A stretch of DNA of 64,000 bases from Desulfovibrio fairfieldensis. GTDB taxonomy: Bacteria; Desulfobacterota; Desulfovibrionia; Desulfovibrionales; Desulfovibrionaceae. Shown one piece after another: positions 10,558 through 19,507 of this stretch. Under the pieces are notes generated by a model. It ran no database searches. It was not told where the DNA came from and saw only the letters and a program-made list of their open reading frames with translations. Every line of letters begins with the position of its first letter. Position 1 is the stretch's first letter. Location of the stretch: contig NZ_CP014229.1 of assembly GCF_001553605.1 (NCBI RefSeq), positions 3,128,501-3,192,500 on the forward strand, written 5' to 3'. The position numbers and the translations under genes are program-made.

Positions 10558-12585
10558 CTACTGGCGGCGCTTGAAGAATTTTTCCAGGGCGGCGGCATCC
10601 CAGCGCAGCACGCAGGGGCGGCCGTGCGGGCAGTATTCGCGCTCCGGCACAGCCAGCCACTGGCGCAGCAGACCGGCGGCCTCATCGTCCGTCAGACGCT
10701 GCCCGGCCTTGATGGCCCCCTTGCAGGACATGGAAATGAACATGCCCGCCAGATCGTCCTTGCGCCCGGCCAGGGCCTCGCGCAGGAAATCGCGGGCCTC
10801 GGCGCGCGAGAGCACGGGCGGCATGGCCCGCACCAGCAGCGTCCCGTCCGCGCATTCCAGGGCGAAACCCAGACTTTCCAGACGCTCGCGCAACTGCTGA
10901 AAGCGTTCCTGCTCCGCCGGATGCAGACCCAGCTCCAAGGGCAGGGCCAGGCATTGGCCCGTGCCCGCGAAACCGCCCCGGCGCAGCCGTGTGTAAAGCA
11001 CCCGCTCATGGGCCGCGTGCTGGTCCAGCAAAAGCAGCGCGCCTTCGGCATCCCGTAAAATTAAATAGGTGTCGGCCACCTGTCCCAGATAGGACAGCGG
11101 GCCCACCCGCAACGGTTCGCGCTCCCGCGGCTCCGGCGCGGCAGCGAATGAGGCATCGGACACGGCAGCCGGTTCCGGAACAAGGCCGGACCAGGCCGCG
11201 TCCGGCATGGAGGCGGACGCACCCGCGCCCTCCGGCGGAAAAGAGTGTTCAGCGGGCGGCCCGTAGGGCGCGGCGTCTTCCTCCACGGGCGCGAAGATGC
11301 GCGGGGCCGCACTCCGGTCAGGGGGCACGCTCACCCGCCAGTCTTCCTCCGGAGCATCCGGGGCGGAAGACGTTTCCGGGCGGGCCAGCAGCGGCGGGTC
11401 ATCCAGACGGCCCCAGAATCCCTGTGGCCTGGGCGCGGCCGCTTCAGAAGCCGATGCCGTTCCGGCCGGATTCTCCCGCGCGGGAAACAGTCCGCCGGGC
11501 TGCCCACTGGACGGTCCTTCCGTAAAAAGGTCCGGGGCAGCAGCGTCCGGGGCTTCGCCCTCCAGAGCCGCCGTGAACGACGTGACCAGGGCGCCCTGCA
11601 CCGCGTGCAGGCAGGCGGAAAAGACCGCCGATTCATCCCGGAAGCGCACTTCGGACTTGGCCGGGTGCACGTTGACGTCCACCTCGCACGGGTCCATGTC
11701 CACAAAAAGCGCCACCTGCGGATAGTCGCGGCTGGTCAGACGGCCTTTGTAAGCCTCGCGCACGGCTGCCAGCAGACGTTTGTCCAACACCGAACGGTTG
11801 TTGACAAAGAGCAGGATGCGGTCCCCGCGCGGCTGGCTCACCGTGGGCAGGGCCGCCAGGCCGTGCACGCGGATGCCGTGGCGCTCCCCCTCAAAGGGAC
11901 GCAGAGCCTCCACGATCAAGCGGGGCCAGAGCAGGGCCAGGCGGTCGCGCAAGGTCTGGCCGGGCAGAAAGCGCAGAGCCTCGCGATCGCCGGAATGCAG
12001 ACTGAAGCCCACTTCCGCCCGGGCCAGGGCCAGGCGCGCCAGCCAGTCCTGGGCGCGTTTGAATTCCGTGGCCGGGGTCTTTAAAAATTTAAGGCGGGCG
12101 GGTATATTGGAAAAAAGATCGCGCACCTCCACGATGGTGCCCTTGTGCAGCGCCGCCGGGCTTGACGCCAGAAGGCGGCCGTGCTCCACTTCCACGCAAT
12201 GGGCCGCGCTTTGGTTGCCCGGCCCCTGCCAGGCGGACACGATGCGGAAGCGCGAGACCGAAGCGATGCTCGGCAGGGCCTCGCCCCGGAAGCCATAGGA
12301 ACGGATGCGCTCCAGGTCGTCCATGCTGGCGATCTTGCTGGTGGCATGGCGCGTGACGGAAAGCTCCAGCTCATCGGCGGGAATGCCGCAGCCGTCGTCC
12401 TGCACGCGGATCAGGGCCTGACCGCCGTTGTCCAGGCGCACGTCGATACGCGCGGCCCCGGCGTCCAGACTGTTTTCCACCAGTTCTTTGAGCACGCTGG
12501 CCGGGCGTTCCACCACTTCACCGGCCGCGATCTGATTGCGCAACTCAGGCGGTAATAAACGGATATGACGCATTTTTTCAGACAT
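10558..12585 (-). CDS. mutL: DNA mismatch repair protein MutL
   Basis: 675 residues. The N-terminal GHKL ATPase shows ENSLDAGA, QDDGCGI and SYGFRGEALPSI. A long low-complexity acidic/proline linker spans about residues 340-480, and a C-terminal dimerisation/nuclease domain follows. The C-terminal motif reads DQHAAHERVLYT. The DQHA-x2-E part of the nuclease motif is present, but the final Glu is Thr. GRPCVLR near the C-terminus matches the family. It couples MutS mismatch recognition to strand removal. Confidence 0.96.
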   Translation of the reverse strand: MSEKMRHIRLLPPELRNQIAAGEVVERPASVLKELVENSLDAGAARIDVRLDNGGQALIRVQDDGCGIPADELELSVTRHATSKIASMDDLERIRSYGFRGEALPSIASVSRFRIVSAWQGPGNQSAAHCVEVEHGRLLASSPAALHKGTIVEVRDLFSNIPARLKFLKTPATEFKRAQDWLARLALARAEVGFSLHSGDREALRFLPGQTLRDRLALLWPRLIVEALRPFEGERHGIRVHGLAALPTVSQPRGDRILLFVNNRSVLDKRLLAAVREAYKGRLTSRDYPQVALFVDMDPCEVDVNVHPAKSEVRFRDESAVFSACLHAVQGALVTSFTAALEGEAPDAAAPDLFTEGPSSGQPGGLFPARENPAGTASASEAAAPRPQGFWGRLDDPPLLARPETSSAPDAPEEDWRVSVPPDRSAAPRIFAPVEEDAAPYGPPAEHSFPPEGAGASASMPDAAWSGLVPEPAAVSDASFAAAPEPREREPLRVGPLSYLGQVADTYLILRDAEGALLLLDQHAAHERVLYTRLRRGGFAGTGQCLALPLELGLHPAEQERFQQLRERLESLGFALECADGTLLVRAMPPVLSRAEARDFLREALAGRKDDLAGMFISMSCKGAIKAGQRLTDDEAAGLLRQWLAVPEREYCPHGRPCVLRWDAAALEKFFKRRQ

Positions 12586-12729
12586 GGAACCAGTGTAGTC
12601 GGCTCACTCCCGCAAGGCAAGCGCCCGCGCCCTTGCCTTGCGGCGCGTCGTGCTTATTTTGAGAGAGGCAGGCAAAAACTGCGCCAAGCCATGCGCTCCC
12701 CGGCGCGCGCCGCCTGCCGGGAGAAAAAT

Positions 12730-13032
12730 ATGCACAATACGACCACAGCCATCACAACTTCCGCGCCCGGACCATTGGCCCTCAAGGGCTACGACCCCGA
12801 ACTCCTCTATGTGGAATGCGGCCGCTGCGGCTCGCCCGTCATGTGGGAACAGGGCCGGGCCAGCCGCATTCTGGAACAGGCGGGCATCGACCCTCTGGAA
12901 CTGGATGCCTCCTGTCTGCTGGTCACGGACGGCTGCCCCATGTGCGGCAGCAAGGGCCAGTACACGGTCCAGATTTTCCGGGTCAGCGCCGGATCGGAAA
13001 CACGCCGTCCCCCGTATTACGGCACGGCCTAG
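12730..13032 (+). CDS. Small zinc-ribbon-like protein
   Basis: 100 residues. Two CxxC knuckles (VECGRCGSP and DGCPMCGSKG) about 45 residues apart suggest a single zinc ribbon. There is no other recognised domain. The ATG at 12730 follows gggagaaaaat. Upstream in-frame starts would add an unlikely Arg/Ala-rich extension that overlaps mutL. Function unknown. Confidence 0.75.
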   Translation: MHNTTTAITTSAPGPLALKGYDPELLYVECGRCGSPVMWEQGRASRILEQAGIDPLELDASCLLVTDGCPMCGSKGQYTVQIFRVSAGSETRRPPYYGTA

Positions 13033-13087
13033 AGTGGTTTCACTTTGAAATTGCCCTAATCTGTTCCAGACACGCCCGTTGCCGAAA

Positions 13088-13125
13088 ACGCAAAAGGCCG
13101 CCGGAATTCCGGCGGCCTTTTGCGT
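13088..13125. terminator. Bidirectional terminator
   Basis: Perfect palindrome around gccggaattccggc with flanking aaaa and tttt, between the convergent zinc-ribbon gene and purE. Confidence 0.85.
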
Positions 13126-13163
13126 TGCAGACGCATTGCCTTTTGCGGAGGCGCCCTGACGGG

Positions 13164-13661
13164 CTAAGCGTATTTTTTACTGATCTCTTCCCCGGCCTTT
13201 TCCACGTCGGCGCGCATTTTCGCGCGTGCCGCCTCGATTTTCCCATGCAGCGCGGGATCGGCCACGGCCAGGATCTGGGCGGCCAGCCAGGCCGCGTTGC
13301 GCGCCCCGGCCTTGTCCAGGGCCACCGTAGCCACCGGGAAGCCGGGAGGCATCTGCACGGTGGAGAAAAGCGCGTCCATGCCGGCCAGGCTGCCGCCGGA
13401 CACCGGGATGCCGATCACCGGCCTGCTGGTGCGCGCGGCCACGGCCCCGGCCAGGTGCGCGGCCATGCCCGCAGCGCAGATAAAGACCCGCGCGCCTTTG
13501 GCTTCCTCGTCGCGTACCAGGGCTTCAGTGCGCTCCGGCGTCCGGTGGGCCGAACTCACGGTAAACACATAGTCAATGCCCAGGCTTTTCAGCACGTCCA
13601 CGCAGGGGCTGACTTTTTCCTCGTCGGACTTGGACCCCATCAAAATAACAACATGCGCCAT
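13164..13661 (-). CDS. purE: N5-carboxyaminoimidazole ribonucleotide mutase
   Basis: Purine synthesis step that moves the carboxyl group of N5-CAIR to give CAIR. 165 residues. [26 protein letters not shown] and the [24 protein letters not shown] segment match class I PurE. It follows purD on the same strand with a 54-base gap, so they probably form a pur operon. Confidence 0.96.
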   Translation of the reverse strand: MAHVVILMGSKSDEEKVSPCVDVLKSLGIDYVFTVSSAHRTPERTEALVRDEEAKGARVFICAAGMAAHLAGAVAARTSRPVIGIPVSGGSLAGMDALFSTVQMPPGFPVATVALDKAGARNAAWLAAQILAVADPALHGKIEAARAKMRADVEKAGEEISKKYA

Positions 13662-13715
13662 GATACCATCCTGTTTGCTTCAGACATTGCGCCACCGGGG
13701 AAAGCGGCCTGAATC

Positions 13716-15011
13716 TCAACGGTCTTTTTCGCTTTCCAGGCGGCGGATTCCCTTGTCGCCGATGTCCGTGCGGTAAAAGCCCTCCGGCATCTGAATCTTT
13801 TCCAAGGCCGCATAGGCGGCCTTCTGGGCCGCGGGCAGATCGTCGCCCAGAGCCGTGACGCAGAGCACGCGCCCGCCGCTGGAAATCAGCACCTGATCCT
13901 TGACGGCCGTGCCGCTGTGGAAAACCTTGACGCCCGGCAGGGCCTCGGCCTCCTCGATGCCCTTGATGACCAGGCCCTTGGGATAGGCGCGCGGGTAGCC
14001 TTTGGCGGTGAGCACCACGCCCAGAGCGGTCTGCGCGCTGTAACCGAGGCTGGCCGGGTCCAGTCCGCCGTTGACGCAGTCCAGCATGACCTGGGCCAGA
14101 TCGCCCTCCAGTCGCGCCAGCAGGGGCTGGCACTCGGGATCGCCGAAGCGGACGTTATACTCCAGCACCTTGGGCCCGTCGGCGGTGAGCATCAGGCCCG
14201 CGTAGAGCACGCCCACAAAGGGATGGCCGTCCTTGGCCAGCTCTCTGAGAATGGGCCGGATGGTCAGATCGGCCATTTCCTCCAGCCGGTCGTCGGGCAG
14301 TACCGGCGCGGGACTGTACGCCCCCATGCCGCCGGTATTGGGGCCCTGGTCATTGTTCCAGGCGGCTTTGTGGTCCTGGGCGGAGGGCAGGGGCACGGCC
14401 CGCTCGCCGTCGCAGAAACAGAGGAAGGAGGCTTCCTCGCCCACCAGGCATTCCTCCAGTACCACGCGGTCGCCCGACGCGCCGAAGGCCCTGGCTTCCA
14501 TGATGTCGCTCACAGCCTGCAGGGCTTCCTGCGAATCGCGGGCCACCACCACGCCCTTGCCGGCGGCCAGGCCGTCGGCCTTGATCACCAGGGGCGCGCC
14601 CACTTTGACCACATGGTTTTTGGCGATTTCCGGATCGCTGAACACCGCACAGCGGGCCGTGGGCACCTGTGCCCGGTCCATGATCTCCTTGGCAAAGGCC
14701 TTGCTGCCCTCAAGCCGCGCGCAATAGGCGTCCGGACCGAAACAGGCGATGCCCGCCTCGCGCATGCGGTCCACAATGCCCAGGGTCAGCGGCAGTTCGG
14801 GGCCGGGCACCACCAGATCGATCTTTTCCCGGCGGGCCAGATCCACCAGTGCGTCCAGGTCGTCGGCGGTCACCGGCACATTGATCGCGCCCGCGCCGCT
14901 GGTGCCTCCGTTGCCGGGAGCCACAAAAATTTCACTGACCCTCGGGCTCTGGCGAAATTTCCAGACCAGGGCATGCTCGCGCCCGCCGGAACCGATCACA
15001 AGGATGCGCAC
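13716..15011 (-). CDS. purD: Phosphoribosylamine--glycine ligase
   Basis: ATP-grasp enzyme joining glycine to phosphoribosylamine (GAR synthetase). 431 residues, the usual length. MRILVIGSGGREHALVWK is the family start. VPGPELPLTLGIVD and KADGLAAGKGVVVA are present, and the ATP-grasp NVRFGDPECQPLL closes the site. It is followed by purE. Confidence 0.97.
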   Translation of the reverse strand: MRILVIGSGGREHALVWKFRQSPRVSEIFVAPGNGGTSGAGAINVPVTADDLDALVDLARREKIDLVVPGPELPLTLGIVDRMREAGIACFGPDAYCARLEGSKAFAKEIMDRAQVPTARCAVFSDPEIAKNHVVKVGAPLVIKADGLAAGKGVVVARDSQEALQAVSDIMEARAFGASGDRVVLEECLVGEEASFLCFCDGERAVPLPSAQDHKAAWNNDQGPNTGGMGAYSPAPVLPDDRLEEMADLTIRPILRELAKDGHPFVGVLYAGLMLTADGPKVLEYNVRFGDPECQPLLARLEGDLAQVMLDCVNGGLDPASLGYSAQTALGVVLTAKGYPRAYPKGLVIKGIEEAEALPGVKVFHSGTAVKDQVLISSGGRVLCVTALGDDLPAAQKAAYAALEKIQMPEGFYRTDIGDKGIRRLESEKDR

Positions 15012-15052
15012 CTTGGCCTCCTTTGGCTGATAATGGAGAAAATAAAGGGATA

Positions 15053-15088
15053 AAAAACGGCCCCCCGCCCGGCGGGCAGGGGGCCGGA
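15053..15088 (-). terminator. Rho-independent terminator
   Basis: On the minus strand, stem cggccccctgcccg / cgggcggggggccg followed by six T, just after the stop of the FG-GAP gene. Confidence 0.8.
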
Positions 15089-15098
15089 TTGCCGCACG

Positions 15099-16784
15099 TT
15101 AGTTGGGGTTCACTTCAAAGTCGCTGAGATCCGCGGGCACGTTGGGATCGGTCTGGGACACGTCCAGCGGGTAGGCGGTGATCATGCTCTGACGACTGCC
15201 GATGCCCAGATCCGGCGAGGTGTTCAGGCCCACTACCAGATCCAGGATGCCGTCGTTGTTCACGTCGGCCAGGTCGATTTCAGCCACGGAGCCCCGGATG
15301 CGCCGGGTCTTCCACTTCAGGCCCAGGCCCACGCCGTCCCAGTACAGGGCGTGGATTTCGCCCTGGGGGAAGAAGCGATAGCGGTCAAAGAGCTGGGAAG
15401 CCGTGGAAATGGGCTTGTTCAGCAGCAGCACGTATTCGCCGGTACGGCCCAGGTCCGCCGCGATCATGCGCATGGGCGCGTAGTATTTGCTGGGCAGCTG
15501 GTAGTTGCGGTCGATGCCCAGGCCGGGCATGCCCTTGTAGTGGTCCATGCCCGCGGCGGAACCGGAAAAGCGCTCCATGGTGGTGTGGATCAGGGTATTG
15601 CCGTTGCCCTGGAAGACCTTGATGCGCTCGTCGTCCGTGAGCATGACCAGCTGGTCGCCCTTGCCGTCCTTGCCGCCGGGCAGCCAGGCCACGTTGAACA
15701 CCGTGGCGCCGGCGGGCAGATCCAGACGCGCGCCCAGAGAGAACTTGTTGCCGCTCTTGACCATCACGTGCACGCCGGGAGAGAAGAGCTTGAGCGAATC
15801 CCAGCCCTGGCCCACCAGAGTGGGCATGAAATGGGGCGGGGTCTTGATCACGCTGGCGAAGTAGGGAATGCGGTCGGCATACTGGGTCAGCTTGTTGCCC
15901 TTAAAGGAGTAGAAATAGGAGTAGGGACGGTTGCTGTCTTCCTCAAAGGTGGCGATGACCAGTTCTTTGGCCCCGTCGCGGTTGAGGTCGATGGCCCGCA
16001 TGGAAAAATTGAGATTGGACTGGGAAATGACGGTTTCGCCCAGTTGCTTGAGCCGACCGTCGGGCTCCCAGATATAGATGGTCAGCTTGTGGTCGCCGAG
16101 CACCGCGATTTCGTTTTTGCCGTCGCCGTTGAAATCGCCCACGGCCATATCCACCATATTGTCCTTCATGCGCTGGCTGCGCAGGCGCGAGCCGTCGTTG
16201 GCCCCGGACCCCTGGTAACGGAACTGCGGGTTCAGATAAACCCGCTGCTGGCCCGTCTCATTGACCACGATGTCCGAATTCATCTGATTGACCGGCTCGC
16301 CCTTGCCGGACGGAGCCACATAGCCGGGCCGACCCGCCACGGACACGCCGAAGGCCTCGCTGCCCATGGCGGAGCTCAGTTGCTGTACTGTGGCGGTGAG
16401 GCCGCTCAACGGCCCCTGCGCTGTCTTGCTCCAGGTCTTGCCCGCCTTGTCCACGCTGTGGACGTCAATGGTGCACTCATTGCCCATGACGCTCACCGAG
16501 CCCCAGACCGCGTAATCCGCGCCCGCGGCGCTCAGGGCCTTGCGGGCCTCGGCGGCGGAAGCGGCCCTGGTCTGCGCGCTGCGCCCTTCCAGCACGCCGG
16601 GGCGGTTGAGCCGCGCCTGCATGGTGGCCGGCACGGCCTTGGACAGGTAGGCATAGCTCTGCGGCGCATTGACCGTAAAGGGCAGCAGCACAAAGCTCTT
16701 CGGCGCGGCCTGGGCGGCCTGGGCCAGGCCCAGGGCGAGCGTCAGCAGGCAGGCCGTCAAGGACAATCGCATGGCAAATTTCAT
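15099..16784 (-). CDS. Secreted FG-GAP/VCBS repeat protein
   Basis: 561 residues with a signal peptide ending AQAAQAAPKS. The N-terminal domain (about residues 25-150) has the FVLLPFTVNAPQ...YLSKAVPATMQARL pattern seen in envelope proteins with a TolB-N-like fold. Integrin-like repeats follow with calcium-loop signatures VGDFNGDGKNE, AIDLNRDGAKE and LADVNNDGILD, implying a beta-propeller in the periplasm or at the surface. The ATG at 16784 has aaggag nine bases upstream. An upstream in-frame ATG at 16838 lacks this and would spoil the signal peptide. Confidence 0.85.
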   Translation of the reverse strand: MKFAMRLSLTACLLTLALGLAQAAQAAPKSFVLLPFTVNAPQSYAYLSKAVPATMQARLNRPGVLEGRSAQTRAASAAEARKALSAAGADYAVWGSVSVMGNECTIDVHSVDKAGKTWSKTAQGPLSGLTATVQQLSSAMGSEAFGVSVAGRPGYVAPSGKGEPVNQMNSDIVVNETGQQRVYLNPQFRYQGSGANDGSRLRSQRMKDNMVDMAVGDFNGDGKNEIAVLGDHKLTIYIWEPDGRLKQLGETVISQSNLNFSMRAIDLNRDGAKELVIATFEEDSNRPYSYFYSFKGNKLTQYADRIPYFASVIKTPPHFMPTLVGQGWDSLKLFSPGVHVMVKSGNKFSLGARLDLPAGATVFNVAWLPGGKDGKGDQLVMLTDDERIKVFQGNGNTLIHTTMERFSGSAAGMDHYKGMPGLGIDRNYQLPSKYYAPMRMIAADLGRTGEYVLLLNKPISTASQLFDRYRFFPQGEIHALYWDGVGLGLKWKTRRIRGSVAEIDLADVNNDGILDLVVGLNTSPDLGIGSRQSMITAYPLDVSQTDPNVPADLSDFEVNPN

Positions 16785-16954
16785 CCCGTACTCCTTGGAG
16801 TCTTTTTCGGAGGCGCGGCAAAGCTCCAGCCCCGCCATATCGTCGCAGTATACGCAGACTTGGCCCGCCGCGCAATATGAAAGCGGCGGCCTCCGCAGGC
16901 GGGGGCCTGAATCCGGCTGACTTTGCCCCTGATCTGCCCTATACTGGGCGCATC

Positions 16955-18238
16955 ATGCCCAAACAGCACTCTCGCTCCTTCCGTCTGGTCTGCGAAACCC
17001 GGCACATCCCCCTGGTGGAAGCCCTGCTGCGCGCCCAAGGCTACGAATTCGAACCCGAGCCCTTTTCCCCGCTCTGCCGCCGCCTCTGCCGCGAGCCCCG
17101 GCCTCTGGGCGGTTCCCTGGCGGCCTTTTTCGGGTATATCTACATCCAGGACCGCTCCTCCATGCTGCCGCCCCTGGCGCTGGCCCCCCGGACGGGGGAA
17201 GCCGTGCTGGACGTCTGCGCCAGCCCGGGCAGCAAAAGCGGCTTTCTGGCCCAGTTGACCGGCCCCACGGGCTTTGTGCTGGCCAACGAGCCCGCGCCCG
17301 CCCGCCTGGGCACCCTGCGGGCCAATCTGCACCAGTGCAATCTGCTCCAGGCCGCCACCTGCTCCTACGGCGGCGAAAACCTGCCCCTGGTCCCGGCTTC
17401 CTGGAACGCCATCCAGCTGGACCCGCCCTGCTCCGGCTGGGGCACGGCGGAAAAACATCCCCGCGTGCTCAAGCTCTGGCAGGGAGACAAACTGAACAGC
17501 CTCATCGGCCTGCAACGACGTCTGCTGCGGCACGCCGCATCCCTGCTCGCGCCGGGCGGACGGCTGGTCTACTCCACCTGCACCACCAACGAGGCGGAAA
17601 ACGAGGCCCAAGTCTGTTTCGCCGAAGAAGAGTTGGGCCTTGTGCGTGAAACGCTGCCGCCGTTTCCCGGCTTTGCCTGGGAAGAACGCTCCGACGGCGC
17701 GGGCACGCTGCGGGTGGACGGTGAAAAATCGCGGGCCCAGGGATTTTACCTGGCCCTGTTGCGCAAGACGGCGAGCAGCGCGGGCACGCCCCCCGTGCCG
17801 CCCGCGTCCGCCCCGGAAAAACGCGGCGCGCGGCGCGAAGCGGGCCGGACCCTGCCGCCGGACTGCCTGGCCGGGCCCTGCTGCGACCCGGCTCTGCTGC
17901 CGCCGGGCCACGCCGCGCTTTACGGCGAGCATGTGCGTTTTATTCCCGCACAGGCGGTCGGTCTGCTGCCGCCGGAATGCATCTGGCAGGGAGCCTTGCT
18001 GGGCCGCCTGACCGGCGGCCGCCTGAGCCCGGCCCCGCGCCTGCGCTGCCTGCTGCCCGAGCCGCCCGGACCGGACACGGCCCTGGTGCTGGACGACCTT
18101 GCGGACCTGGCGGCCCTGCTTTCGGGCCAGAGCCGCCAAACCGGCCTGGCGGGCCGTGAGGCCGGACTCTGGTGGCGCGATCTGCCCCTGGGGCGGATCG
18201 CGCTCAAACAGGGCCGGGCCGTGGCCGTGTTCAAGTAG
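16955..18238 (+). CDS. RsmB/NOP-family rRNA or tRNA (cytosine-5) methyltransferase
   Basis: 427 residues. The SAM-binding segment LDVCASPGSKSGFLAQL, QLDPPCSGWGTAEKHP (motif IV with the catalytic-dyad Cys) and VYSTCTTNEAENEAQV (motif VI nucleophile Cys) are complete. The C-terminal 150 residues probably form the RNA-binding domain seen in RsmF-like enzymes. The target nucleotide cannot be told from sequence. The ATG at 16955 begins MPKQHSRSFRL. Confidence 0.9.
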   Translation: MPKQHSRSFRLVCETRHIPLVEALLRAQGYEFEPEPFSPLCRRLCREPRPLGGSLAAFFGYIYIQDRSSMLPPLALAPRTGEAVLDVCASPGSKSGFLAQLTGPTGFVLANEPAPARLGTLRANLHQCNLLQAATCSYGGENLPLVPASWNAIQLDPPCSGWGTAEKHPRVLKLWQGDKLNSLIGLQRRLLRHAASLLAPGGRLVYSTCTTNEAENEAQVCFAEEELGLVRETLPPFPGFAWEERSDGAGTLRVDGEKSRAQGFYLALLRKTASSAGTPPVPPASAPEKRGARREAGRTLPPDCLAGPCCDPALLPPGHAALYGEHVRFIPAQAVGLLPPECIWQGALLGRLTGGRLSPAPRLRCLLPEPPGPDTALVLDDLADLAALLSGQSRQTGLAGREAGLWWRDLPLGRIALKQGRAVAVFK

Positions 18239-18293
18239 AGCGGATTCCGTTTGAAGTTGTTCTCATTTCCCTGAAGCAGGCAAGGAGGCCGCC

Positions 18294-18737
18294 ATGCCCG
18301 TGAACGCGCGCATGCACCTGAAAATCTGGCTGACCCGCGCCGACGGCAAAAACAGCGGCACGGCGGGCCAGGAACTGCTGGGCCAGGGCCGGGTGGAGCT
18401 TTTGCGCCGCATGGCCGAACTGGGTTCGCTGAAAAAAGCCGCCGAAAGCATGGGCATGTCTTACCGCCTGGCCTGGGGCAGGTTGAAAAAAATGGAGGAA
18501 GCCCTGGGCCGCCCCCTGGTGGAAAGCGGCGACAACCGGCGTGGCGGCTACAGCCTCACGCCCGCGGGCGAGGAACTGGTCGCGGCCTTCCGTCTCTGGG
18601 AGGACGAGGTGCGCCGTTTCGCCCTGGCGCACGCGCCGCAATTGCACAATATCGCCCTGGAAGCGGACGCCCCGGCCGAGGCGGACGCTGACGCCCGCGA
18701 CGACGCTCCCTCCGGCGCGTCCGCATTGCGGGATTGA
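18294..18737 (+). CDS. ModE-like HTH regulator (DNA-binding domain only)
   Basis: 147 residues. It has a LysR-type winged helix as in the N-terminus of ModE (GRVELLRRMAELGSLKKAAESMGMSYRLAWGRLKKMEEALGRPLVE, with GYSLTPAGEELV as the wing). No C-terminal molybdate-binding (MOP) domain is present, only an acidic tail. A strong aaggagg ribosome-binding site precedes the ATG. About 2 kb away lies the tungstate transporter operon, a plausible target. Confidence 0.85.
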   Translation: MPVNARMHLKIWLTRADGKNSGTAGQELLGQGRVELLRRMAELGSLKKAAESMGMSYRLAWGRLKKMEEALGRPLVESGDNRRGGYSLTPAGEELVAAFRLWEDEVRRFALAHAPQLHNIALEADAPAEADADARDDAPSGASALRD

Positions 18738-18753
18738 CGCGGGCGGGACGCGC

Positions 18754-19413
18754 ATGGAAAGCATGCTGCGCTGGCGGCCCGAAGCCGCCCGCTTCCGCCA
18801 CCGGGACTCCCTGCTGGAAAAATCCCTGCCCGGCGCGGACCTGGCTCTGGAGGCCTGCGCCCTGGTGGACCTGAGCGTGGCCGAGGCTCTGGCGCGGGCG
18901 CGCCAGGCCGGACGCGCGCCCGCCTGCGGGGCGGGTTGCGCGGCCTGCTGTTGCCAGCCCATCCCGCTCACGCCGCTGGAAGCCCTGCTGCTGGCACGCT
19001 ACGCGCATCTGCGGCTCAAGCCCGAAGAACACGCGGCCCTGGCCCGAAACCATGCCGCGGCCCTGGCTCTGCCGCCGTTGCGTCGCAACTGCCCCCTGCT
19101 GCTTGACGGCCGTTGCACGGCCTATGTCGTGCGCCCCCTGGCCTGCCGCCGCTATCTGGTGCTGGACAGGTCCTGCGCCCCCGGCGAGGACGCCGCATCC
19201 AGCCGCCCCGCCGATCTGCTGCTGCCCGACCCGGGCCTGCTGGCAGCCGCCCTGCTGCGCACCCTGCCCTGGTACGTCCGCCGGCCCGGATGCCCGCTGC
19301 CGCCCCGGTCTTCAGACCCGGCGGCGGCCCGGCGTTTCTTCCGCTCCGTGACCACCGTTATCCAGGCCCTGCCCTGGGGAAAAGAGCTTGCCCAAGAGGA
19401 CGGCGTGGCTTAA
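18754..19413 (+). CDS. YkgJ-family cysteine cluster protein
   Basis: 219 residues. The CGAGCAACCCQP cluster, then NCPLLLDGRCTAYVVRPLACRRYL, gives the CxxxCxxCC...CxxxxxxxCxxYxxRPxxCR pattern of the YkgJ/zinc- or Fe-chelating family. The molecular role is not established for the family. The ATG at 18754 lies 17 bases after the ModE-like stop, so they are likely co-transcribed. Confidence 0.85.
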   Translation: MESMLRWRPEAARFRHRDSLLEKSLPGADLALEACALVDLSVAEALARARQAGRAPACGAGCAACCCQPIPLTPLEALLLARYAHLRLKPEEHAALARNHAAALALPPLRRNCPLLLDGRCTAYVVRPLACRRYLVLDRSCAPGEDAASSRPADLLLPDPGLLAAALLRTLPWYVRRPGCPLPPRSSDPAAARRFFRSVTTVIQALPWGKELAQEDGVA

Positions 19414-19507
19414 AGGAAACACTGCGTAATGGTCTTTGTGCCCTTTTCCCGCGAAGAATGATTCAGAAGCAGCTTCCGGCCCGCGCCGCGCTGTTCCGGG
19501 TTTGAAT

